Made by a program: the position numbers and the translations under genes. From positions 1-64,000 of the forward strand of contig NZ_JAUCZC010000011.1 in NCBI RefSeq assembly GCF_030373265.1: a DNA stretch of 64,000 nucleotides, read 5' to 3'. The first letter of the stretch is position 1; every line of letters starts with the position of its first letter. Origin of the DNA: Blastomonas sp. Lineage in GTDB: Bacteria > Pseudomonadota > Alphaproteobacteria > Sphingomonadales > Sphingomonadaceae. A model generated the notes under the pieces. The model ran no database searches and was not told the origin of the DNA. It worked only from the letters and a program-made list of their open reading frames with translations. This document shows positions 18,421-28,222 of this stretch, in pieces.

Positions 18421-18708
18421 CTACAAATATCGTTCCACGTCTTGCGCGCCATGCAGCACACGAACAATGATGATTGCGGCCTCAGTATCGCGAAAATAGA
18501 GGATGTGTGATCCGGTTTGTCTTTTGGAATAGCCCGGCCTGACATCCACCGGCCTTCCTTGCTTGCTACCACTGGCCAGCGCGGCGCAGCTTGCGCGGAT
18601 GTCCTTGGTATAACGATCCGCTTGGTCCAGCCCCCAATTGGCGGCGCTACAGTCCCAGATTGCTTCGATATCGGCTTCTGCTTGCGGCGAGAAGACCAGC
18701 GCCTTCAC
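18421..18708 (-). CDS. parE: ParE-family toxin
   Basis: A 95-residue RelE/ParE superfamily protein: FSPQAEADIEAIWDCS at the start, then ...ADRYTKDI..., and the typical end IIIVRVLHGAQDVERYL. ParE toxins usually poison DNA gyrase. Its start overlaps the parD stop by four bases (18705-18708), the normal antitoxin-first order. The length is that of the family, so it is probably functional. Confidence 0.88.
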   Translation of the reverse strand: MKALVFSPQAEADIEAIWDCSAANWGLDQADRYTKDIRASCAALASGSKQGRPVDVRPGYSKRQTGSHILYFRDTEAAIIIVRVLHGAQDVERYL

Positions 18709-18953
18709 TTGCCTGCAAACTCCGCCCGCTTGCGCGCCATCAGCGCCTCAAAGTCCAACGGACCAGGTTCACCCGACTGTTCGCCGACGATCAATGCATC
18801 TTGCAACGCGCGGACCTTTGCCTCGTGCTCTTCGAGTAATCGCAAACCCGCACGAACGACATCGCTCGCTGAACCATAGCGACCGGTGCCAACCTGTTCG
18901 GCGATAAACCCAGAGAAGTGATCTCCAATGGTGACTGACGTATTGCGAGCCAT
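18705..18953 (-). CDS. parD: ParD-family antitoxin
   Basis: An 82-residue protein with an N-terminal ribbon-helix-helix (NTSVTIGDHFSGFIAEQVG) followed by GRYGSASDVVRAGLRLLEE, the hallmark of ParD. The C-terminal tail would wrap the ParE toxin. It is first in the operon, starting 60 bases downstream of the mcr stop. ParD normally represses its own promoter, and a candidate operator lies at 18999-19010. Confidence 0.88.
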   Translation of the reverse strand: MARNTSVTIGDHFSGFIAEQVGTGRYGSASDVVRAGLRLLEEHEAKVRALQDALIVGEQSGEPGPLDFEALMARKRAEFAGK

Positions 18954-18998
18954 AGCCGTCCCTGCATCCTGCTGATGAAAGCAGATTTATACCAAAAA

Positions 18999-19010
18999 GT
19001 ATTACAATAC
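18999..19010. promoter_or_regulatory. Candidate ParD operator
   Basis: GTATT-ac-AATAC is an AT-rich dyad 45 bases upstream of the parD start, in the only AT-rich stretch between the mcr stop and parD. Position and symmetry fit autoregulation by a ribbon-helix-helix antitoxin. This is inferred from position only. Confidence 0.4.
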
Positions 19011-19012
19011 AA

Positions 19013-22000
19013 TCACACCGTCATCGACGTCCCCCTGTAGATCCGCGCGCGATACCGCGAATCCTGGGCGTCGGGGAGCGGGGCACCGACCAGCAGCACC
19101 GCGCGGGCAAAGCGCTTGAGCTCCTCCTGATGCTCGACCGCGTTGCGCGGCTCTTCGGAGCGGATGCGGCGGGTGAGGTTGATCTGGTTGGTCGGCACGT
19201 CGTGCACCAGCCGCTCGTTCTCCACCGCCAATGTCGCGGTGAAGGCGTGCAGCGTCGTCTTGACGAAGTTGGCGAGCGCGAACGCCGGGCCGCTCTGGCC
19301 GAACGGAACGTCGGGCGAGACCAGCACCAACTGGCAGCCATCGTAGAGCGAGGCCTTGCGCGCGACACGGAAATGCTGGGTGAGGTTTTCCTCGCACAAC
19401 GCGCGGAACTCCTCGGGCTCAAGCATCGCGCCGTCGTCGAACAGACGGTCGGGAAGGCCTGCCATCGGGGTCGAGACCACTGTGGTGGGCCGTCCGAAAT
19501 CGGTGAGTGCCGCGTCCATCGCCGATTCCACATCTGCACCGCAAACGCGAACGGTCATCTTGTCGGCTACCTCCTGGTCCAGCAGTGCGAGCACGCCCGC
19601 GCCGCCCGCCTCGCTGCGGGTCAGCAGGACCATCCGCGCCACGCCAAGGCTACCGATCAGATGGTTGGCGGTTTCGGCGATGTAATCGGCCAGATGCTCG
19701 CCGATCACCCACACCGTCTTGCCCTTCATCTGCTCGAGCCGCTCCTGCTTGGGGCTGCCGAACATCTCGCGCTCGGTGTACGATCGTTCGACGCTGAGGC
19801 CCCCTGAGGGCATGAACGTCTCGCCGCTGACCGCGCGATCGGCGAGGTAGAAGACGGTCGCCTGCGCGACTTCGCTTTCCTTGGGCATCGCGCCCAGATG
19901 CAGCTGCGACAGCACGCCGCGCCCGACCTTGTCGGCCTCCTTGCCGATCCGGTCCTGCGGAAGGTAGGGCATGTCGTCGGGCGGGGTGACCATCAGCCAC
20001 CCGGTGAGACCTTCAGAGGTTCCGCTGCGCGCCTGCCAATCGGCGTCCTGCAGCAGATAGCCCGCCGAGCGCAGCCGCGCGAGCAGGCGACCTGCGATAT
20101 CGGGGGTCAGCAGATAGCGATCCCAGGTGCAGATACCGTCGCCCTCGCGCGCCAGCTCGAGGCACAGCAGCCGCAGCGGATCGGGGGTCGAACGGTCGTG
20201 GCTGAGATAGCCGGTATCGTTGCGCGCCAGCCTTCCGAGCACGTGCGTCACCTCGGCGCCCTCGCGGATCGACTCGACAACGGCGGCATAGACCGCGTTC
20301 AGCCGCTTGTTCTCGAGGATCAGCCTTGCGCGCCGCAGGAACAGCCCGGGCTTGCCGCCGGTGCCCGAGAGCCGGTCGCCATCGACCGGGCCCGGCGCGA
20401 TCGCATTGACCTGGATTTCGGGGCCGAGGAAGCGCGAGAAACTTTCGACCATCGCGCGCTGCCCAGCCTTGGAAACAGCATAATCGGCGCGGTTGGGATA
20501 GGCGACCGCGAGAAACTTCTCGCCGCCGAAATAGCTCGAAACGTTGAGGATATAGCCCGATCCCTGTTTCTTCATGATCGGCACGACATAATGCATCAAC
20601 AGATAGTTGCTGATAAGGTTTGCGTCCAACGTCCAGCGCCACGTGTCGAGCGGCATGTCGATGACCATGTCCTCGGCGCCCGCGACCCCGGCGTTGTTGA
20701 TCAGATAATCGATCCGCCCGAACTCTTCCATCGTCGCGTCGGCCGCCTTGCGCAGTGCAGCGAAATCGCTGACATCGACATCGGCGATGAACTTGATCCG
20801 CCGCTCGACGCCCGAAAAGCCGACATCCTGCAACTCGCCGACGATGCGTTCGCGCGCGGCCTCGAGCTCGCTTGCGCGGCGCGCGACCATCATCACCTTG
20901 GCCCCTGCCAGCGCGAGCAGCCGCGCCACCTGACCGCCGATCCCGGCAGAGCCCCCGGTGATCAAAGCGACCTTGCCCAGATGCAGGCCGGTGATGTTCT
21001 CGGCAAAGCCCAGCATCGCCTTGCGCGCGCCGGTTTCCTCGCCGATGTTCGCGGGCAGGTACAAAGAGGTCTCGGTGATCTTCTGTTCCTTGAACACGAT
21101 CCGCGTCGCATGGCCCGCGGCAAAGCGCGTGTTCTCGTCCTCTTCGTTGGTATAGCGCACGATCTGGTTGCCCCAGGCGGCACGCTTCTGCTGGCCTTGC
21201 GCGAGGTCGACGCGCGATTCGTCGCGCCAGATGGTGATCAGCTGCGCGATCGCCGCGGTCAGGACTTTCGCCGCCTTGTTGCCCTTGCCGTCGCTGGGCG
21301 CGGACATGAAGACGAAGCGCGGGTCCTGCATCAGGTCGGTGCGACCCTTCCAGTAGCGCCGCAATGTGCGGGCAACGGCAATCGTGCCGGTCAGCTCGAC
21401 ATCGATCAAAGCGTCGACCTCGGCATCGGAAGCTGCGACCAGACTGTCGCCGAAATGGTCGGCAGGCTTGACCGGAAGCACGATCGCGCTGTGGATCGCG
21501 CCGTGCGCGTCCGAATAGGCGCGGATCGCCGCTTCCATGCCTTCGGGCTCGGCGCGGTTGAAGCGCATGATGGTGAGGCCCTCTTCGGCGCCCTGCGCCT
21601 TTACCCGCGCCTCGGCCTGCGCGACGTCGACCTGCCGGGTCATGCCCAGCAGCACCCGCGCGCCGCATGCCGCCTGGATCTTGGCCATTTCGAGCGCATC
21701 TTCCCACTGCTCGCCCGCCGCGATCAGCACGGTGAGGCCTGCGCCATCCAAGGACCGCATCGACGGGCGGGTCATATAGGTCGAGCGCGAATCCTTGCGC
21801 ACCTGCATGCCGTGGGTGACGTCGATCTCGTTGCCGTTGAGCGCAGAGGATTCATCGCTCGCGAGGAAAAGACAGGCATCGGCAATGTCGCCCGGCACCG
21901 GCAGCGTCTTCTGCTTGGGTGCGCCGCCCACCGCGCGTTCGAGCGTCATCCGGCCCATGAAGTGGTTGGCAGTTGTGTTGTCAGCCTCGCCCTGCAGCGA

Positions 22001-22687
22001 ATCCATCGCGGCGAATACGGTGCGGATGCGTTCGCTTTCGATCGGACCGGGGAACACGGTGTTGACCCGGATTCCGTTCGCGCCGAGTTCCTTGGCGAGC
22101 TCCTGGCTCAGCGCATTCAACGCCGCCTTGGGGACGACATAGGCGGTGCGGCCATAATAACGGGTGTGCGAGAAGATCGTCGAGATGTTCACCACCGATC
22201 CGCCCGCAGGCATGATCGGCGCGGCGGCGCGGGTCAGGTTCCAGCTGACGCCCAAGAGGTTGCGCATCGCATCGGCGACGGTTTCGGTGTCGCCATTGGC
22301 CTCCATCTCGGCGCGGGTCAGCGGCACGTTTTCGAGCGTCTGGCGCGGCCCTGCCGAGCCTGCGTTGTTGATCAGCACATCGATCCGCCCAAGCGCGCTC
22401 TTGACCTGATCCATCGCAGCACGGACCGAATCGGGGTCTGCGCCATCGAGGATCACGGTAAACACCCGCGCATCTTCGACCCCGGTTTCGGCGAGCAGGG
22501 CCGCCTTGGCCGCCTCGAGCCGCTCTGCGGTGCGTCCGGTCATCACCAGGGTTGCACCCTCGCCGATGAAGCGGCGGATGATCGCGCCGCCCAGATTGCC
22601 CGCGGCCCCGGTGACCAATGCCACCTTGCCCGCCAGGCGCCCCGATGCTTCCGGCCCCTTGGTTGCTTTGCTCTTGCTGCTCGTCAT
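19013..22687 (-). CDS. mcr: Bifunctional malonyl-CoA reductase (3-hydroxypropionate-forming)
   Basis: A 1224-residue protein, almost the length of the Chloroflexus enzyme (about 1220). It has two active short-chain dehydrogenase units, each followed by a degenerate one. The first has TGAAGNLGG at 26-34, NNAG at 107-110 and Tyr183-x3-Lys187. The second has TGGSAGIGG at 577-585, NNAG at 664-667, Ser717 and Tyr736-x3-Lys740. In the family the C-terminal half reduces malonyl-CoA to malonate semialdehyde, and the N-terminal half reduces that to 3-hydroxypropionate, both with NADPH. The start ATG 22687 is preceded by AGGGGA with an 8-base gap. It lies 43 bases after pcs, so the two form an operon. 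No residue of either catalytic set is missing. Confidence 0.92.
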   Translation of the reverse strand: MTSSKSKATKGPEASGRLAGKVALVTGAAGNLGGAIIRRFIGEGATLVMTGRTAERLEAAKAALLAETGVEDARVFTVILDGADPDSVRAAMDQVKSALGRIDVLINNAGSAGPRQTLENVPLTRAEMEANGDTETVADAMRNLLGVSWNLTRAAAPIMPAGGSVVNISTIFSHTRYYGRTAYVVPKAALNALSQELAKELGANGIRVNTVFPGPIESERIRTVFAAMDSLQGEADNTTANHFMGRMTLERAVGGAPKQKTLPVPGDIADACLFLASDESSALNGNEIDVTHGMQVRKDSRSTYMTRPSMRSLDGAGLTVLIAAGEQWEDALEMAKIQAACGARVLLGMTRQVDVAQAEARVKAQGAEEGLTIMRFNRAEPEGMEAAIRAYSDAHGAIHSAIVLPVKPADHFGDSLVAASDAEVDALIDVELTGTIAVARTLRRYWKGRTDLMQDPRFVFMSAPSDGKGNKAAKVLTAAIAQLITIWRDESRVDLAQGQQKRAAWGNQIVRYTNEEDENTRFAAGHATRIVFKEQKITETSLYLPANIGEETGARKAMLGFAENITGLHLGKVALITGGSAGIGGQVARLLALAGAKVMMVARRASELEAARERIVGELQDVGFSGVERRIKFIADVDVSDFAALRKAADATMEEFGRIDYLINNAGVAGAEDMVIDMPLDTWRWTLDANLISNYLLMHYVVPIMKKQGSGYILNVSSYFGGEKFLAVAYPNRADYAVSKAGQRAMVESFSRFLGPEIQVNAIAPGPVDGDRLSGTGGKPGLFLRRARLILENKRLNAVYAAVVESIREGAEVTHVLGRLARNDTGYLSHDRSTPDPLRLLCLELAREGDGICTWDRYLLTPDIAGRLLARLRSAGYLLQDADWQARSGTSEGLTGWLMVTPPDDMPYLPQDRIGKEADKVGRGVLSQLHLGAMPKESEVAQATVFYLADRAVSGETFMPSGGLSVERSYTEREMFGSPKQERLEQMKGKTVWVIGEHLADYIAETANHLIGSLGVARMVLLTRSEAGGAGVLALLDQEVADKMTVRVCGADVESAMDAALTDFGRPTTVVSTPMAGLPDRLFDDGAMLEPEEFRALCEENLTQHFRVARKASLYDGCQLVLVSPDVPFGQSGPAFALANFVKTTLHAFTATLAVENERLVHDVPTNQINLTRRIRSEEPRNAVEHQEELKRFARAVLLVGAPLPDAQDSRYRARIYRGTSMTV

Positions 22688-22730
22688 GTCGGTATTCCCC
22701 TGCCGCGCCAGTTCTGGCGGCTGATTTCGT

Positions 22731-25700
22731 TTAAAGGCTGGATGCGGCCCAGTATTCGAGCAGCTCGTCACGGCTGCGCAGCCCCATCGCGGGCAGCGCA
22801 TGGTTGACCACATAGGTCGCGCCGGTGTGGCGGTTGTCCCACATCGCCTGATGCGCCTCAGGCAGCCCGTCCCAGTCGACCACTTGCGGTTCGGTGACGC
22901 TGAGCAGCCCGCCGGCGATCATGTTGTTCATCATCGTCACCTCGTGCGCGTTGCACAGATGGGTGCCGAAGATGTTGGCGGTGGGCATGATGATCCGGCG
23001 CTGCCGGGTCCACACCTGCGGCGCGTAGAAGGTGTAGCGGCGGCCCGCCATCTCCTCGGCATAGACCACGCGTCCGCCGAACGGCTTGACCAAAGAGGTC
23101 GAGACCCCGAGCGAGTCCTGCCCGGCACGCTCGATCACCAGATCGGGCACGCCGCGCGGATTGCCCGGCGAGCCGAGGATGCGCCCGACCGCGGTGCCGA
23201 ACGGTTTCATCGTATGCTGCTGATAGCTGCGCACGCCTTCCTTGAACCGTTCGATATCGGTGCGGGCATCGGGCAGCCGCGGCAGGCTGTCGGGCCAGAG
23301 GAACTCGCTGTCGCGGCGCTTCAGCCCTTCCAAGCTGATGATGCCCTCGACCGATTCCTCGAGCCCCAAAGACTGCAGGAATTCGCGCTGGCCATCGGTG
23401 GTGGTGACGATCACGGTGCGCGCCTTGTAGAGCCGCGCCGCCTCGATCATCTCGAGCCCCAAGGGATCGGCAAGATCGCGGCTGCCAGGACCGTAGTACA
23501 ACAGCACCGATTCCCCGCCGCGCAACTGCGCGCGCGCCAGCATGTCGGAGGGCGAGGCGCTGCCGGTCTTGCCCATGAAGGCGAAGTGATAGCCCGACGA
23601 TGCGCCGTAGAACGCCAGCGTGCCGTTCTCCTCGAGCAGCTGGAAGCTGCGCGGGAAAGCGGTTTCGCCGGCATGGCTGACGACGAAGTCGGCAAGCGCT
23701 CCATCGTTGATCGCGCGGTATTCGTCGAGCAACGCCGACCCATCTGCCTCCCATTGCCGCGCTTCGTCAGGATCATCGGGGACGGCGGTGAACAGCGCGG
23801 CAAAGCGCGGGTCCTTGCGGTTGAGCGCGCCGACCGCGCCCTGGTCCTTGACGAAGCCTGCGCGGTCCTCGCTCGAGACCAGCCCGGTCGCCTTGAGCCC
23901 CGAGGTGATGCTGCTCTTCAATGCATCGAGCCCGGTGCCGGTGGCCGAGCCTTCGACGAAGATGGTTCTTCCCGGAACAATCCCCAGGGTTGTGAACAGG
24001 CAGCGGGTGATCGTCCCGAGGTTGAGCACATAGGACCCCGCCTGCTCGAGCGTCAGATCGGGTGGCACGCGGTGGAGCTGCGGTCCCTGGACGTTGAGGA
24101 ACTGCGCGTGGCTGCCGGTCTTGGTCTCATAGCCTTGGATCGCGAACCCTGCGAACATCGGATCGTCGCCCGCCTGGGGCGAGAGCAGGTCCGAGGTGCC
24201 CGAATAGACGACCACCATGTCGCCAACACGCAGCCGGCCCTCGCTTTTGACCTCGCTCCCTAGAGCGGCGACCAGCGCCAGACCGCCCGAGCCGGTGATC
24301 TGGACGTCCTCATCATGGCTGTCGAACGGCGACACCGGGATACCGGTGAGCGCCCAGATGTCGTTGAAGTTGACCTCGCTGGTCAGCATGTAGACCAAAG
24401 CCTCGTTGGGTTCGGGCGCGACCACCGGGACGATATGCTCGCGCTCGTGGCTTGCGGGCGGCCCGAAACGTGGGCTCCCGGTGTCGGGATCGCGGCTGAT
24501 GCCGAAGGCGAGTTGCTTGTGCGGGATCGCGGTGACCCCGGGATAGAACGGCGCGCCGACGGGCAGCAATTGCCCCGATGCGATCATCTCGGCCTTGTTG
24601 TCCTCATGCTCGGAATCGATCCACACGCCATTGCGACGCACCGGTAGCGGCGGGCTCTGCTTGTCCATGAACTGGCGGATGCCGGTCTTGCCGCCTTCGG
24701 GGTCGATGATCGCTTCGGCGAAATGCTCGCCCTCGCGCTTCAAACCGGCGGCCATGCCTTCGGTCCAGCCGGTGCGCACCGCATCGAGCGCACGCGCGCC
24801 CGCTTGCCCGCGTCCAGCCCAGTCGAGCTGTTTGAGGATGCGCTGGAGGAACGGGTCCTCGAGCACCGCGTCGAGATCGATATGCGCGGGGTTCGCCCAG
24901 CGCTTGGTCATCGCCTTGCGATCGGCGAACGCCTTGCCCAGCGGGCTTTCGGGCCCGTGCCGTGCAAATTCGCGCACCATGCCATGCGCGAGGCTGAGCA
25001 CGTCGTTCGAGGCATCGGCGACCTGCTCGATCGCGCCGATCTCGAGCGCCTCGTCGGCGCTGATCGCGCGTCCGCCCAGGATCAGGTCGAGCGCATCGCG
25101 CAGGCCTTCGGCAGCGCGGCGCTCCGCGAGCAGGCGGGGCAGACGCTGCGTTCCGCCATAGCCGGGGAGCAGCCGCAGGTTGATCTCGGGCTGGCCGAAG
25201 CGCGCGACGGGTTCCGCAATCCGGTAATGGCAGGCGAGCGCAAACTCCATGCCGCCGCCCAAAGCCACGCCCTGGATCGCCGCGATGCAGGGCTTGCCCA
25301 TCGTCTCGATTTTGGAAAACGCCAGCTGCGCGTTGTTGGGCAACACGCCCGCTTCCTCGACGGTGTTCACCTCCTCGAGCATCTGGCGGATGTCCGCGCC
25401 CGCGACGAAAGAGGCGGTGCCTTGCCCTGTAAACACCACCGCGATGACATCGTCCTTGCGCGCAAGATGCTCGACCACGATCACCAGTTCGTCGATCGCG
25501 CGTTCGTTGAGCGCATTGACCGGGGCGTTGGTAACGGTGACCGTCGCGACGCGCTTGCCGTCTCCCAAAGCGTTGTACTGGATCAGGAAGTAGCGATAGC
25601 GCTCGAACAGCGCCTGTTCCTCGGCGAGCGTCTGCTTGCGTTGCCAGGCGGTGACCGCGGCCTTGAGCACGTCGATGCTCTCAGGATTGCGCAGCGTACT

Positions 25701-28208
25701 GGTATCGCCGATCTCGCCGCCCTCGACGACCGCGCGCACCATGCGGCGCATGTACTTGCCCGAGCGGGTCTCGGGGAATTCCGAGACCTCGAGGAAGTCC
25801 GACGGCACCGCGACCGCACCCTTTTCCGTCCGGACCAGATCGGTCAGACGGCGGCGATCGTCCTGCGTCAGTCTGCGTCCCGCGACTACGGTGACGAACG
25901 CGATCGGAGTCGCCCCCTTCTCGCGGTGCGGTGCGCCGACGACGAGCACGTTGCCCACCGGCGAGTTGGGATCGAGCGTCTTGTCGCGCAGGATCGCGCC
26001 TTCGATTTCCTCGGTGCCGATGCGGTGGCCCGAGACGTTGATGACATCGTCCGAGCGGCCGTGCAGCGAGAACGATCCGTCCTCGTGCCGGATCGCGAAA
26101 TCGCCCTGTGTGTACCCCCAGGTGCCGCGCCAGCGCTGCCAGTAGGTGCTCGAATAGCGACCGGAATCGCCGCGCCAATCAGGGTTGACCCGCACCCCGC
26201 CCGAGTGCTGCTCGAGCGTGAAATGGTCGGTATCGCCCCAGATGGTGCGGGTGAGGTAGGGATAAGGCAAAGCGATGACGATCTCGCCCTTCTCTCCGTT
26301 CTTCGCGCGCCGCCACGGCACCCCGCCGCTGCCATCGCGCACCAGCCCGAAATCGGCCTCGGGTGCGTCGGGATCCTCGACCCAGACATCGCCGACGATC
26401 CACGGCAGCGGATAGGTGTGCGCGTCCGCTCTCAACGGGAAATCGGTGTTGCCGTAGAAATGCGTCCAGGCGATGCCGCCATGCTCGGTCGCCCAATAGC
26501 TGTTGATATACCAGGACGTGACATGGTCCATCGCAAACGCCTGCACCGAGGGTGATGTCGGTTCGGCACAGAAGGTCGCGACCTTGAGCGACGACATGTC
26601 GTAATTCTGGATGTCCTTGAGGTTCTCCGGGTCCTGCATCACGCTCTTGAGGAAGGTGACGCCCGCCTTGAAGATCTGCACCTTGTGCCGCTCGATGATC
26701 GAGGCGAAACGGCCTGCGTGCGGGAACACCGGCGAGCCTTCGGTGATGATCGTGGTCACGCGGGTGAGCAGCGCGCCCGCGATCAGATAGCTCTGCCCCG
26801 TTATCCAGCCCGGATCGGCGACGACGAACATGACATCGCCCGGCGACGCATCGAACGCCACCGGCATCGTGGCTGCGACGCCCGCGCAATAGCCGCCATG
26901 GACATGCACCACGCCTTTGGGCTTTCCGGTCGAGCCCGAGGTGTAGATGATGAAATTGGGGTATTCGGCATCCACCGGCAGCGGCCTGGATGCCGCCCAG
27001 ATCGCGCGGACGAAATCCGTGTCAGCCAGCGCCAGCAGCGCGGCTTCGTCAGCGACATCCAGGCCAAGCCCGCGTGCGGCATCGAGGATATGCCCGCTCG
27101 CCTGTGTGGTGAGGTCATGGCTCCAGTGATCGCGGCCCGCATTCCACACCAGATCGGGCAGTGCGGTATGCCGCACCACCACCACGGCATCGACGCGGGG
27201 CGGCGAATCGACCAGGGCCGACGCAATCGCCATCCGCAGGTTTGCGGCCTGCGCGGCGGACATCCCGCTGCCCTGCGCCAGATCGTCGAGCGCGCGGCCG
27301 ACGCCGCGCATCACATCGGAACGTTCGACGGTCACCTCGCCATCGAGCAGCTCTGCGACCGTCTCGGTGATCTTCGCGCGCGCCGTATCGTCCGCGCCCG
27401 ATGCGGGATCATCCAGCGCGGCCGCCAGCAAGTCCATCGCGGTGCCAACGCCGATAAAGTTGTCGAGCGCAGGGTCGGTGTAGCTGGTCTTGAACGGCAC
27501 CATCTGCGCGTTGCGATAACTGCCATCGGCGGTGATCACGATCTTCGCGCCCGCATCTGCAATGCGGTCGGACAATGTCTTGTCGCTGAACCCGCCGAAC
27601 ACCGGGGTGTAGATGATACCCGAACGCTTGGCGCCTTCGGTCCAGTAGATCTGCGCGGGGATGCTCGGCATGTTGAGCGCGATGCGATCACCCGCCTTGA
27701 GGCCCAGAGCAGAGAGCGCGAGCGAACATTTCGCCGCCTCCAGCATCAGCTTCTTTCGGCTCACCGGATAGCAATCGACCGGGCCGCCGCGGCCGTTGTC
27801 GCTCGACATATTCCAGCGGTCGCCCTCGAAGATCAGCGCCGTCTCGTCACCGTGCCCCGCGAGCACATGCCGGTCGACCTCGTTGAAGCCGCTGTTGGTG
27901 AAGGCGCCCTGGAACCAGCGCCAGTTTGGCGCATCGTCGGCATTGAGCCCGCGCGCCCAGGGCATATAATCTGTCCCAAGGTCGAGGCTGCGCGATGCTC
28001 CGGTCGTGGCATCCCAACCGGTCCACGCGTTCGCGACCGTATCGAAATAGCCCCACGCCGCCAGCTCGGGCAGGTACCAGCAGATCGCGGAGCGCGCCTG
28101 CTGCCCGTGAAAGGCGCCGGGATCGGCAATGCAGGCATTGCGCATCGCATTCCAGCTGGCCTGATCGGTCAACGGGTTGCTGCGGGGTGGAATGGCGGGG
28201 GCTGCCAC
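22731..28208 (-). CDS. pcs: Trifunctional propionyl-CoA synthase
   Basis: A single 1825-residue frame, the size of known propionyl-CoA synthases. Residues 1-850 are an acyl-CoA synthetase, with the AMP-binding loop YTSGSTGKPKG at 422-432, GRSDDVINVSGHRIG near 717-731 and Lys818 in RSGKYMRR. Residues about 880-1150 are a crotonase (GGGMEFALACHYRIAEP; candidate catalytic glutamates 988 and 1008). Residues about 1190-1825 are an MDR-type NADPH enoyl reductase (VEGSATGTGLDAL at 1418-1430). Together they convert 3-hydroxypropionate to propionyl-CoA via 3-hydroxypropionyl-CoA and acryloyl-CoA in one compartment. The likely start is a GTG without a clear ribosome-binding site. The first ATG would lose 21 conserved-looking residues. 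Confidence 0.93.
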   Translation of the reverse strand: MAAPAIPPRSNPLTDQASWNAMRNACIADPGAFHGQQARSAICWYLPELAAWGYFDTVANAWTGWDATTGASRSLDLGTDYMPWARGLNADDAPNWRWFQGAFTNSGFNEVDRHVLAGHGDETALIFEGDRWNMSSDNGRGGPVDCYPVSRKKLMLEAAKCSLALSALGLKAGDRIALNMPSIPAQIYWTEGAKRSGIIYTPVFGGFSDKTLSDRIADAGAKIVITADGSYRNAQMVPFKTSYTDPALDNFIGVGTAMDLLAAALDDPASGADDTARAKITETVAELLDGEVTVERSDVMRGVGRALDDLAQGSGMSAAQAANLRMAIASALVDSPPRVDAVVVVRHTALPDLVWNAGRDHWSHDLTTQASGHILDAARGLGLDVADEAALLALADTDFVRAIWAASRPLPVDAEYPNFIIYTSGSTGKPKGVVHVHGGYCAGVAATMPVAFDASPGDVMFVVADPGWITGQSYLIAGALLTRVTTIITEGSPVFPHAGRFASIIERHKVQIFKAGVTFLKSVMQDPENLKDIQNYDMSSLKVATFCAEPTSPSVQAFAMDHVTSWYINSYWATEHGGIAWTHFYGNTDFPLRADAHTYPLPWIVGDVWVEDPDAPEADFGLVRDGSGGVPWRRAKNGEKGEIVIALPYPYLTRTIWGDTDHFTLEQHSGGVRVNPDWRGDSGRYSSTYWQRWRGTWGYTQGDFAIRHEDGSFSLHGRSDDVINVSGHRIGTEEIEGAILRDKTLDPNSPVGNVLVVGAPHREKGATPIAFVTVVAGRRLTQDDRRRLTDLVRTEKGAVAVPSDFLEVSEFPETRSGKYMRRMVRAVVEGGEIGDTSTLRNPESIDVLKAAVTAWQRKQTLAEEQALFERYRYFLIQYNALGDGKRVATVTVTNAPVNALNERAIDELVIVVEHLARKDDVIAVVFTGQGTASFVAGADIRQMLEEVNTVEEAGVLPNNAQLAFSKIETMGKPCIAAIQGVALGGGMEFALACHYRIAEPVARFGQPEINLRLLPGYGGTQRLPRLLAERRAAEGLRDALDLILGGRAISADEALEIGAIEQVADASNDVLSLAHGMVREFARHGPESPLGKAFADRKAMTKRWANPAHIDLDAVLEDPFLQRILKQLDWAGRGQAGARALDAVRTGWTEGMAAGLKREGEHFAEAIIDPEGGKTGIRQFMDKQSPPLPVRRNGVWIDSEHEDNKAEMIASGQLLPVGAPFYPGVTAIPHKQLAFGISRDPDTGSPRFGPPASHEREHIVPVVAPEPNEALVYMLTSEVNFNDIWALTGIPVSPFDSHDEDVQITGSGGLALVAALGSEVKSEGRLRVGDMVVVYSGTSDLLSPQAGDDPMFAGFAIQGYETKTGSHAQFLNVQGPQLHRVPPDLTLEQAGSYVLNLGTITRCLFTTLGIVPGRTIFVEGSATGTGLDALKSSITSGLKATGLVSSEDRAGFVKDQGAVGALNRKDPRFAALFTAVPDDPDEARQWEADGSALLDEYRAINDGALADFVVSHAGETAFPRSFQLLEENGTLAFYGASSGYHFAFMGKTGSASPSDMLARAQLRGGESVLLYYGPGSRDLADPLGLEMIEAARLYKARTVIVTTTDGQREFLQSLGLEESVEGIISLEGLKRRDSEFLWPDSLPRLPDARTDIERFKEGVRSYQQHTMKPFGTAVGRILGSPGNPRGVPDLVIERAGQDSLGVSTSLVKPFGGRVVYAEEMAGRRYTFYAPQVWTRQRRIIMPTANIFGTHLCNAHEVTMMNNMIAGGLLSVTEPQVVDWDGLPEAHQAMWDNRHTGATYVVNHALPAMGLRSRDELLEYWAASSL

Positions 28209-28222
28209 CGGAACCAGCGCCG

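Noticed and set aside
19898-22807. Long plus-strand open frame opposite mcr
   Set aside because: It is antisense to a gene with intact catalytic motifs, has no ribosome-binding site or recognisable domain, and its composition is typical of a shadow frame.
22731-28208. Three separate genes (synthetase, crotonase, reductase) joined by sequencing error
   Set aside because: There is one uninterrupted frame of the length and domain order known for propionyl-CoA synthase, so the fusion is genuine.
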